Notes under the pieces: generated by a model
Database searches by the model: none
What the model saw: the letters and a program-made list of their open reading frames with translations, nothing else
Told to the model about the DNA's origin: nothing
In this document: positions 1-5,715 of the stretch, piece by piece
Layout of the letters: every line of letters begins with the position of its first letter
How positions within the stretch are numbered: position 1 is the first letter of the stretch
Position numbers and translations under genes: made by a program
NCBI GenBank assembly: GCA_031404455.1
Contig: JANNHP010000028.1
Coordinates: 1 to 7,088 of the forward strand
Direction: 5' to 3'
Length of the DNA: 7,088 bases
Source: JANNHP01 sp031404455
GTDB taxonomy: Bacteria; Planctomycetota; JAJSAM01; JAJVHW01

Positions 1-71
1 GCGCCGAGCGCGCCGTCCAGCACGTCGTCGAGGTCTCCCGTATCCGCCGGTACGACCGGATCGTCGGCCAT
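1..71 (-). CDS. N-terminal fragment of an unidentified protein (leaves window)
   Basis: Only the first 23 codons are in the window, beginning MADDPVVPADTGDLDDVLDG. The stretch is acidic, with no signal peptide or membrane segment, so the start of a cytoplasmic protein is likely. The ATG is preceded by a strong GGAGGGA Shine-Dalgarno nine bases upstream, which is the main reason to call a gene from such a short piece. It lies 56 bases downstream of the sigma-factor stop on the same strand, so it may belong to the same transcript. In planctomycete-like genomes, sigma factors of this kind are often followed by a serine/threonine protein kinase; that identity is a guess from context, as no kinase motif is visible here. 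Confidence 0.7.
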   Translation of the reverse strand, partial: MADDPVVPADTGDLDDVLDGALG

Positions 72-78
72 CGCTGCT

Positions 79-85
79 TCCCTCC
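79..85 (-). promoter_or_regulatory. Shine-Dalgarno of the truncated downstream gene
   Basis: GGAGGGA read on the minus strand, centred about ten bases before the ATG at 71. It fixes the start of the gene that leaves the window. Confidence 0.7.
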
Positions 86-127
86 GCATCCTGGTTCCGG
101 CGGGGGCCCGTTTTCGCCGCGGGATTC

Positions 128-814
128 TCAGGAAAGCAGCGCGACGAGCCTGCGGCACTCGGCGCGGACCTCGCCGGGCGTTCCGCCCTGGCGGTCGCGG
201 ACGACCTCGACGAGCGCCTCCTCGAACTCGCGGCGCGCCCGGGCGTACTCGTGATGGACCTTCTCCGCGGACTCGGCGAGACGCTCCGCGACGTCGCGGA
301 TCGGGAGACCCTCCTCGAACCTGAGGCGCAGGATCTCCACGCGGCGCAAGGCCTCCGCGCCGTCCTTCGTTGCCCGCTGCTGTTGAAGGGCGGCGGCGTC
401 GCGGACGACGGCTCGCGCCCAGCCGCGGTCGAAGGCGAGGGACAGCGACGTCTCGTCGCAGGCGATCCCGTCCGGGTCGACGGGGTCCGACGCGTCGCGT
501 CGCGTGCGGCGCTCCTCGAACCGGCGCGCGACGTTTCTCGCCACGCCGAAGAGGTATGCGCGGAAGCCGCCCGCGCGGGCAGGGTCCGCCGCCGAGAGCG
601 CGCCGTCCGGGCGGAGCAGTTCGACGAACACCTCCTGCACCGCGTCGTCGATCTCGCCCCGCAGCGTCGGCGAGCGCCAGCGCGCGCCGAAGTAGGCGCG
701 CACCGGCGGGAGATACGAGCGGCCGAAGACGTCCCGCGCGGCCGCGTCGCCCGCCGCGGCGGCCCGGATCACGGTCCAGCAGGTGTCGTCGGAACGCGCC
801 GCGTCGTGGCTCAT
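128..814 (-). CDS. ECF-type RNA polymerase sigma factor (sigma-70 family)
   Basis: A 228-residue sigma factor that would direct RNA polymerase to a dedicated promoter set. Region 2 spans about residues 14-105, with the typical helix containing DDAVQEVFVELL (56-67) and the segment FRAYLFGVARNVARRFEERR (84-103) that in this family binds core polymerase and the -10 element. Region 4 spans about 155-205, including LRLRFEEGLPIRDVAERL (162-179), a helix-turn-helix for the -35 element. There is no region 1.1 or 3, and the length is usual for an ECF factor. The chosen ATG overlaps the stop of the OsmC-like gene as ATGA, suggesting translational coupling; the frame is open much further upstream, but there it only shadows the OsmC-like gene. 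A weak GGAG sits very close to the start. The C-terminal tail of about 20 residues beyond region 4 contains ECRRLVALL. No anti-sigma gene is seen next to it. Confidence 0.92.
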   Translation of the reverse strand: MSHDAARSDDTCWTVIRAAAAGDAAARDVFGRSYLPPVRAYFGARWRSPTLRGEIDDAVQEVFVELLRPDGALSAADPARAGGFRAYLFGVARNVARRFEERRTRRDASDPVDPDGIACDETSLSLAFDRGWARAVVRDAAALQQQRATKDGAEALRRVEILRLRFEEGLPIRDVAERLAESAEKVHHEYARARREFEEALVEVVRDRQGGTPGEVRAECRRLVALLS

Positions 815-1287
815 CGCTCCGTCGCGTCCACGGACTCGCACCGGACGTCCGTGCGAACGGAGTTCGCGATGAAGCACTGCTCGTGCGCTTCGTGGTGCAG
901 GGCCTCGTGCTCCGCCGCCGACGGTCGGCGGTCCTTCGCGAACACGATCTGCGGGTGGAGGACGACCTCGGTCATCGCGAGGCGGCCGTCCGCGTTCGGC
1001 GACATCACGCCGACGGCCTCGTCGCGGTAGCTCTCGACGACGAACCCGCGCTTCGCCGCGATCGAGAGGAACGTCAGCATGTGGCAACTCGCGAGCGACG
1101 CGACGAACGCCTCTTCGGGATCGACGGCCTCGGCGATCGAGCGCGGGAGCGGGACGACGTGCGGCGAGGCCGAGGCGGGCACGCTGACGCCTCCGTCGAA
1201 CTCCCATCGGTGGCCGCGGCTGTAGCGGTTGTCCGTGAAGACGGCGCCCGCGCGGTCCCACGTGATCACTGCCGAGTACTGGCCCAT
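811..1287 (-). CDS. OsmC-family peroxiredoxin-like protein
   Basis: A 158-residue protein of the OsmC/Ohr superfamily, whose members reduce organic hydroperoxides with a pair of cysteines in the cytoplasm. The peroxidatic cysteine is Cys68 in DPEEAFVASLASCHMLTFL (56-74). The second is Cys138 in EQCFIANSV (136-144), the usual spacing of the two-cysteine family. Glu59 precedes the first cysteine as in relatives. Length is normal for OsmC, and there is no signal peptide. The ATG is supported by a perfect AGGAGG four bases upstream. The stop overlaps the sigma-factor start as ATGA, so the two are probably co-translated. Whether it is a true hydroperoxidase or one of the less characterised OsmC-like subgroups cannot be settled from sequence alone. 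The sigma factor beside it makes a stress-regulated unit plausible. Confidence 0.93.
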   Translation of the reverse strand: MGQYSAVITWDRAGAVFTDNRYSRGHRWEFDGGVSVPASASPHVVPLPRSIAEAVDPEEAFVASLASCHMLTFLSIAAKRGFVVESYRDEAVGVMSPNADGRLAMTEVVLHPQIVFAKDRRPSAAEHEALHHEAHEQCFIANSVRTDVRCESVDATER

Positions 1288-1291
1288 CCGG

Positions 1292-1297
1292 CCTCCT
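1292..1297 (-). promoter_or_regulatory. Shine-Dalgarno of the OsmC-like gene
   Basis: A perfect AGGAGG on the minus strand, four bases before the ATG. It decides the start and is one of the strongest ribosome binding sites in the window. Confidence 0.8.
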
Positions 1298-1330
1298 GCT
1301 TCCGCCGGCTGCTTCCCCGCAGCCCGCCGC

Positions 1331-1359
1331 AGTGTTCACGAACTCGAGTCCGCGAACAA
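1331..1359 (-). promoter_or_regulatory. Weak candidate promoter for the OsmC-like/sigma operon
   Basis: On the minus strand TTGTTC (1359-1354) and AACACT (1336-1331) are separated by 17 bases, each matching three of six positions of the housekeeping consensus. The position would give a leader of roughly 35-40 bases before the ATG. The segment also holds two small palindromes, GTTCACGAAC and ACTCGAGT, which could be an operator or coincidence. In GC-rich DNA such matches are weak evidence. Confidence 0.2.
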
Positions 1360-1549
1360 GCGAGTCGCGCCCGCGGCGAGAGGTCCCATCGTCGCGGCGG
1401 CGACCGAACTTCGACGCGGACCGTGTGGAGACGCGGTGTCGTCGTCTACAGGTGTCCGGACGCGCCCGCCTCATCGCGTGCGCCTCGCAGCGTGACCCGC
1501 TTCGACTCCTCTCGGAGATGCATGATCGATGGATCGACTCGCGGCTTCG

Positions 1550-1565
1550 CGTGTCTCGCGACACG
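1550..1565 (-). terminator. Hairpin with GNRA tetraloop after the second lipoprotein gene
   Basis: On the minus strand CGTGTC-GCGA-GACACG forms a perfect six-base-pair stem closed by a GCGA tetraloop of the stable GNRA class, starting 14 bases after the TAG stop. No U-run follows, so it is not a textbook intrinsic terminator. It could be a Rho-associated end, a 3'-end stabiliser, or an attenuating hairpin. Confidence 0.35.
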
Positions 1566-1579
1566 GCGCGGACTCGGCC

Positions 1580-3226
1580 CTACTTCTTCTTCGGCGCGTC
1601 GATCTGCGCGAGCCAGTTCGAGATCCTCGAGTCCCAGGCCGCGCTCTTCTCCTGCTCGAAGAGCGCCGCCTCGTAGTCGTTCCACTCCTTCTCGAACGCG
1701 GCGAAGGCGGCGTCGGTCTTCACGCCGAACGCGCGCTTGAAGTCGTCGGACGACGGCCGGATCGCGGCGTCCTGGCCGTTCAGGTCGATGCGCGTCTTCA
1801 CGACCATTTCCGCGCCGAGCCACGCGACGTAGCGCTCGCGGAACTTCGGCTTCCCGCCGGTCTCGGCGTTCCAGAGGAAGTCCGAGAGCGACGCGGCGCG
1901 CGCGTCGAAGAGCGCGGAGAGGACACCGACGGCCGGCTCGCCCGCGCGCTTTCGCGCCGCGACGGAGAGCTCGCCGCGCTCCTTCATCGACAACTGCTCC
2001 GCGAGCGTCCACGGCTTCCACTGCTTCCTCCCTGCGACGCCGAGCGCCACGTACGCGTCAAGGGTCCAAGGCCGCGGGGCGGACGGCGTCGCCGCGTGGT
2101 GCGCGAAGAAGCGCGGGAACCCGTCGGCGCTCCAGAGCGGGCGGTGGAGGCACTGCGCGTAGTCGAGCTCACGGCCGCGCGCGCGCTTCGTCGCCTCCCA
2201 CGTGTGGAAGTGGACGAGCTGGCGCACCGCCTCGGTCAGGAAGCTCACCTTCGCGGCCTGCCACTCCGCGTCCGAGCGGGGGAGCATGGCCGCGAGGAAG
2301 CGCGGCTCCGCGTCCACGTAGTGCGCCCACGACGCGTCGAATTCCCAGACGTCCACGTTGAACTGGTACTCGTAGTAGTCGTCCGGCTTCGTGAACACGT
2401 TCACCTTGAGGATCGCGCGCTCGTCGGCCTTCTCACCCTCGTAGCCCGGGAGCGAGAGCGGTGCCGCGACGTCCCTCGTCCACGCGGTCTCGAGCTCCTT
2501 CACGACGCCGAGGTAACGCGCGAGGACGACGCGCGCCTGCTCCTCGGCGGACTTCGACTGCCGGGAGATTTTGTCGCCGCCGGTGCTGACGAAGACGAGG
2601 TAGCGCCCGGCGGCGTCGTGGACCTCGGGCAGGTCGCGCATCACGCGGTAGCCGCGCTGCCACTGCACCCACTTCGAGACCGCGCACTGGTAGGGGTTCG
2701 AGAGACGCGCGTCCTCCTTCGCGATCTCGGCGACGAGTTCGTCGACTCTCTTCGCGGTCGAGGCGTCGGCCCATTTTCCGCCCGGCGCCTCTGCGACGAG
2801 CTTCCGCAGTGCCACGACGGGGGGCACGTCGTCGGCGTCGGCGAGCTCGTACTTCCTGAAGCACTCGTCGGCGACCTTCTCGATGTCCGCGTCGCCGCGC
2901 ACCCCGTGCGCCCACGCGCAGTCCGGGCTCATCGCGAGGCGCTTCCGCACGACGTCGGCCGCGGCGTCGTCCTCGGCGCGGTCCTTCAGGAACCGGTGGG
3001 ACTTCTTCGCGGCGCCGGCGGTCGCGTAGTCGGTGCGCAGCACGACGTCCGCAGTGAGCGGAGCGCGGTCCGCGGCGGCGAGCGCCCTCCACGCGGCGGG
3101 GTCCGACATCGGGTCGCCGGCGGGCGCGCCTTGCGCCGCCGCCGATTTCGCCACGCCGTCGTCCTCCGGCCCGCCGCACGCGGCGACGAGCGCGACGAGC
3201 GCAAGGGCGAGCGACGCGCGCCTCAC
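1580..3226 (-). CDS. Lipoprotein paralogue of the adjacent metalloprotease, zinc site lost (pseudoprotease)
   Basis: A 548-residue exported protein. The GTG start gives a signal peptide MRRASLALALVALVAAC with lipobox VAAC, Cys17 being the predicted lipidated residue; the residue after it is Gly, so an outer-membrane fate is possible. The start overlaps the upstream stop as GTGA. The protein aligns along its length with its upstream neighbour: DPAAWRAL (42-49), the YLVFVS region (209-214), LKVNVFTK (273-280), EPRF (307-310), RQLVHFHTW (335-343), RPLWS (362-366), GGKPKFRERYV (457-467) and FEKEWNDY (511-518). The neighbour's HEATH is TEAVR here (331-335) and its EEGFAEFF is ADGFPRFF (367-374). 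Both His ligands and the downstream Glu are replaced, while Glu332 and the 32-residue spacing remain. Cys122 and Cys359 match cysteines in the neighbour. I infer a folded but non-catalytic homologue. The frame is intact, so it is not a decayed pseudogene. Confidence 0.88.
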   Translation of the reverse strand: MRRASLALALVALVAACGGPEDDGVAKSAAAQGAPAGDPMSDPAAWRALAAADRAPLTADVVLRTDYATAGAAKKSHRFLKDRAEDDAAADVVRKRLAMSPDCAWAHGVRGDADIEKVADECFRKYELADADDVPPVVALRKLVAEAPGGKWADASTAKRVDELVAEIAKEDARLSNPYQCAVSKWVQWQRGYRVMRDLPEVHDAAGRYLVFVSTGGDKISRQSKSAEEQARVVLARYLGVVKELETAWTRDVAAPLSLPGYEGEKADERAILKVNVFTKPDDYYEYQFNVDVWEFDASWAHYVDAEPRFLAAMLPRSDAEWQAAKVSFLTEAVRQLVHFHTWEATKRARGRELDYAQCLHRPLWSADGFPRFFAHHAATPSAPRPWTLDAYVALGVAGRKQWKPWTLAEQLSMKERGELSVAARKRAGEPAVGVLSALFDARAASLSDFLWNAETGGKPKFRERYVAWLGAEMVVKTRIDLNGQDAAIRPSSDDFKRAFGVKTDAAFAAFEKEWNDYEAALFEQEKSAAWDSRISNWLAQIDAPKKK

Positions 3227-4947
3227 TTGTCGATCCCCAGCGCTTTGCGGGCGCGCGCGCGCTCCTCGTCCCACTTCGGCGTCTTGTGAGCCGCGACGAG
3301 CTTCGTCACGTACGCCTGCCACTCCTTCTCGAACGCGGCGAGGTCCGGGTCCTTCGTGAGTCCGAAGATGCGACGGAAGTCGTTGGCGCCGACCGGGACG
3401 GGCATCTCCGCGTGCTTGACCTTGTCGAGCTTGTACTCGAGGTGGAACTCGCGCTTCAGGTACTCGACGTACCTGTCCCGGTGCTTCGGCTTCCCGCCCT
3501 CCTCCGCGTACCAGAGGAAGTGAACGAGGCTCCATGCCTTCGCATAGAAGAGGTTCACCATCACGCTCTCGGCGATGCCGCGGTCGGCGGGAGTGCGCGA
3601 GGCGCGCAGGCGGCCGAGCTCCTGGAGCTGCTGTCCGTCGCGGGCCGCGAGGAACTCCTTCATCTCCCAGGGAGCCCACTTCTTCTCCCGGACGATCTCG
3701 TCGAGCAGATAGATGTGCGCGAGACGCTCGTCGAGCGGCTGCATCCAGAGGTACTTCCCGTCCTTCACCGCGTGGGACGAGAAGAACTCCGCGAAGCCCT
3801 CCTCCGACCACGCGGGCCGCATGTCGCAGTCGAGCCAGGAGACGTCGCGCTTCAGCGCGGTGCGCGAGAGATCCCACGTGTAGAAGTGCACGAGCTGGTG
3901 CGTCGCTTCGTGGCACTGCACCTGGTTCGTCGTGAACTCGTCCTCCTGGTCGGCGCCGCCGTCGTAGGTCGTGATGAAGCGCGGCTCCATCGGCGAGTAG
4001 TAGGCGCGCGCGGACCCGTTCAGGCTGGGATCGACCTTGTCGTTGTAGGCCGCGTAGTCCTCGGACTTCGTGAACACGTTCATCTTCAGCATCGTGCGGT
4101 CGTCGCTGTTCTCCGGGCCGTATCGCGTGAAACCGAAGTACGGGCCGAGCGTCTCCATCCAGCCGTCGTAGAACTTCGACATGAGGTCGAGGTTCTTCGT
4201 GAGGATGCGCGTGCCGCGCTCGATCTCCTCGTGCGACACGTCGGCGAGCTTCGGTCCCTTCGACGGGTCGAGCGAGACGAAGATCAGGTAGGGGCCGCGC
4301 GCGGCGTGGATCGCCGGAGAGTCCTTCATCACGTCGATCGCGCGCTGCCACCGCGCCCACTTCTGGATCGCCTCTCCGTACGGGGTCTTGAGGACGGCGT
4401 CGGTCTTCTTCACCTCGTCGCAGAGTGCCCGCACCTTCGCGGCGGATCCGGCGTCGGCCCACCACGAGCCGCCGGAATTCGCGCGCTGCGCCTTCAGATC
4501 GAGGTACCGGGCGTCGTCGGCGTCCTCCGCCGCGTCGCTGGCCGAGAGGCACGCGTCGACCTCGGCCACGAGGTTGACGTGGCCCGCGGCCTCGCGGGCC
4601 CACGTCGAGGTCGAGCCCTTCGCGAGCGCCGACTTCGCGAGCGCCGCGACGGCCGCGGTCTCGCCGCGTTCCGCGAGGAGAGCCCGGACGCGTTCGACCT
4701 CGCTCGCGTTCGACGCGTCCGTTCTCGTGACGAGGTCCGCGGCCTTCGCCTCGCGATCGAGCTGCGGCAGCGCGCGCCACGCGGCGACGTCCTTCCACGG
4801 ATCGGCCGCGGGCTTCGGCGCGTCTGCGGGTTTCGCTGCGGCCGCCGCCGCGGGGGACACGCCGTCCGGCGCGGGCTCCTTCGAAGCGCCGCACGAGGTC
4901 GCGCACAGGGCGACGAAGAGCACTGCAACTCGATGGCTCACGGTCAC
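3223..4947 (-). CDS. Putative zinc metalloprotease lipoprotein (HExxH...E, gluzincin-like)
   Basis: A 574-residue exported protein. The N-terminus MTVSHRVAVLFVALCATSC looks like a lipoprotein signal with Cys19 as the predicted lipid anchor; the lipobox ATSC is acceptable but not ideal. An Ala/Pro-rich linker follows (about 31-50). The catalytic signature is HEATH (346-350), with His346 and His350 as zinc ligands and Glu347 as the general base; Glu383 in WSEEGFAEFF (380-389) is the likely third ligand, as in gluzincins with the EGxA motif. The layout resembles the peptidase MA and DUF1570-like proteins common in planctomycetes; family assignment is from memory of motifs. Other blocks are LKMNVFTKSEDY (287-298) and GGKPKHRDRYV (484-494). 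Substrate is unknown. The GTG start has GGAAGGGAG eight bases upstream and lies 42 bases after the response-regulator stop. Its stop overlaps the downstream paralogue's start. Confidence 0.88.
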   Translation of the reverse strand: MTVSHRVAVLFVALCATSCGASKEPAPDGVSPAAAAAAKPADAPKPAADPWKDVAAWRALPQLDREAKAADLVTRTDASNASEVERVRALLAERGETAAVAALAKSALAKGSTSTWAREAAGHVNLVAEVDACLSASDAAEDADDARYLDLKAQRANSGGSWWADAGSAAKVRALCDEVKKTDAVLKTPYGEAIQKWARWQRAIDVMKDSPAIHAARGPYLIFVSLDPSKGPKLADVSHEEIERGTRILTKNLDLMSKFYDGWMETLGPYFGFTRYGPENSDDRTMLKMNVFTKSEDYAAYNDKVDPSLNGSARAYYSPMEPRFITTYDGGADQEDEFTTNQVQCHEATHQLVHFYTWDLSRTALKRDVSWLDCDMRPAWSEEGFAEFFSSHAVKDGKYLWMQPLDERLAHIYLLDEIVREKKWAPWEMKEFLAARDGQQLQELGRLRASRTPADRGIAESVMVNLFYAKAWSLVHFLWYAEEGGKPKHRDRYVEYLKREFHLEYKLDKVKHAEMPVPVGANDFRRIFGLTKDPDLAAFEKEWQAYVTKLVAAHKTPKWDEERARARKALGIDK

Positions 4948-4955
4948 GCGAGGAT

Positions 4956-4964
4956 CTCCCTTCC
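4956..4964 (-). promoter_or_regulatory. Shine-Dalgarno deciding the GTG start of the metalloprotease gene
   Basis: GGAAGGGAG on the minus strand ends eight bases before the GTG at 4947. A second in-frame GTG two codons later would be spaced too far, so the first is preferred. The 42-base gap to the regulator gene shows no clear terminator or promoter. Confidence 0.6.
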
Positions 4965-4989
4965 GCGCGCCACGCTACAGCACCGAGCG

Positions 4990-5715
4990 CTACTGAGTCG
5001 AGGGGCGGTATGCGTTCGCGTCGAGGCCGAGGTCGAGGATCTTGCGGTGCAGGTTCGGGCGCGTGATGCCGGCCATCTCGGCCGCGCGGCTGATGTTGCC
5101 GTCGGTCATGCGGAGGAGTTCGTCCACGTGGACCATCTCCGCGAGGCGCACGACCTCGCGAAGTCCCTCTTCCGCGGGGGCGACCGGCAGGCCGCGCTCC
5201 TCCGCCCGCTCGCGGAGCCAGGCCAGCACGCCGCGCTCGGGAACTTCCTCGGAGGATGCCGTGACGCTCCGGGTGACGGGCTCCGGTGCCGCAGGGGGCT
5301 CGGCCGGTCCGGTGCCCCGCAGAGTCGGCGGACGTTCCGACGTCTCCGTCGCGAGCGCCTTCGCGACGGTCGCGAGCACCGCCTCCACGCGGAACGGCTT
5401 CATCACGTAGTCCGTGGCGCCCTGCTTCATGGCGGTGAGGGCGTGCTGCACCGTGCCGTGGCCGGTCATCAGCACGACGGGGAGTCGCGGCAGCGAAGCG
5501 CGCAGCGATCGCATCACGGCGACGCCGTCCATCCCGGGCATCCGCACATCGACGAGTGCGAGATCCGGCGTCCGCTCCTGCGAAAGTGCCAGCGCCTCGG
5601 GCCCGTCGCGCGCCACGGCGACTCGGTAGCCCTCGCGCGTCAGCGTCTTCATGAGGTAGTGGCGCATGCTCTCCTCGTCGTCCACGACGAGGACGAGCCG
5701 GTCGGCGGCGCTCAA
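4990..5715 (-). CDS. Response regulator: receiver domain plus Fis-type DNA-binding domain
   Basis: A 241-residue transcriptional regulator, presumed partner of the adjacent histidine kinase. The receiver domain (about 7-122) has the acidic pair Asp12-Asp13, the phospho-acceptor Asp56 in LVDVRMPGMDG (54-64), Thr84 and Lys106 in YVMKPF (103-108). A Pro/Ala-rich linker follows (about 123-160). The C-terminus (about 195-235) is a Fis-type helix-turn-helix, with GNISRAAEMAGITRPNLHRK (206-225), like the DNA-binding end of NtrC. The AAA+ ATPase module that contacts sigma-54 is absent, so the architecture resembles ActR/RegA-type regulators, though the linker region is longer. The start is TTG, overlapping the kinase stop as TTGA with AGGAG seven bases upstream; no later start would keep the Asp12-Asp13 pocket. 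The metalloprotease gene begins 42 bases after its stop and is an obvious candidate target or co-transcribed gene. Confidence 0.93.
   Translation of the reverse strand: MSAADRLVLVVDDEESMRHYLMKTLTREGYRVAVARDGPEALALSQERTPDLALVDVRMPGMDGVAVMRSLRASLPRLPVVLMTGHGTVQHALTAMKQGATDYVMKPFRVEAVLATVAKALATETSERPPTLRGTGPAEPPAAPEPVTRSVTASSEEVPERGVLAWLRERAEERGLPVAPAEEGLREVVRLAEMVHVDELLRMTDGNISRAAEMAGITRPNLHRKILDLGLDANAYRPSTQ

Larger units (their letters stand above)
1288..1579. other. Intergenic region between the lipoprotein and OsmC-like blocks
   Basis: No gene is supported in these 292 bases. This is the only sizeable gap in the window, so it should contain the end of the upstream transcript and the promoter of the OsmC-like/sigma transcript. 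It holds a GNRA-loop hairpin near its upstream end, a local AT-richer patch around 1520-1537 with GATCGA twice two bases apart, and two copies of GGAAGCAG just before the OsmC-like ribosome binding site. Short open frames here lack a Shine-Dalgarno. Confidence 0.6.

Noticed and set aside
1446..1522. A small 25-residue open frame on the minus strand in the intergenic region
   Set aside because: It has no Shine-Dalgarno and its product has no hydrophobic or toxin-like character; it looks like chance.
128..1564. A 478-residue version of the sigma factor with an N-terminal extension
   Set aside because: The extension overlaps the OsmC-like gene in another frame, is Arg-rich and has no domain. 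The ATG at 814 fits ECF length and the ATGA overlap.
1580..3226. The second lipoprotein as a decaying pseudogene or sequencing artefact
   Set aside because: The frame is intact over 548 codons, the signal peptide and C-terminal motifs are kept, and the ligand changes occur in separate, clean codons with exact spacing.
1529..3289. A 586-codon open frame on the plus strand
   Set aside because: It is antisense to the pseudoprotease gene, has an Arg-rich composition and no recognisable domain or good ribosome binding site.
1580..4906. A 1108-residue minus-strand frame joining the second lipoprotein to a long upstream stretch
   Set aside because: The upstream 560 residues are a frame-shifted shadow of the protease gene, Arg-rich and motif-free. 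The lipoprotein signal begins exactly at the GTG at 3226.
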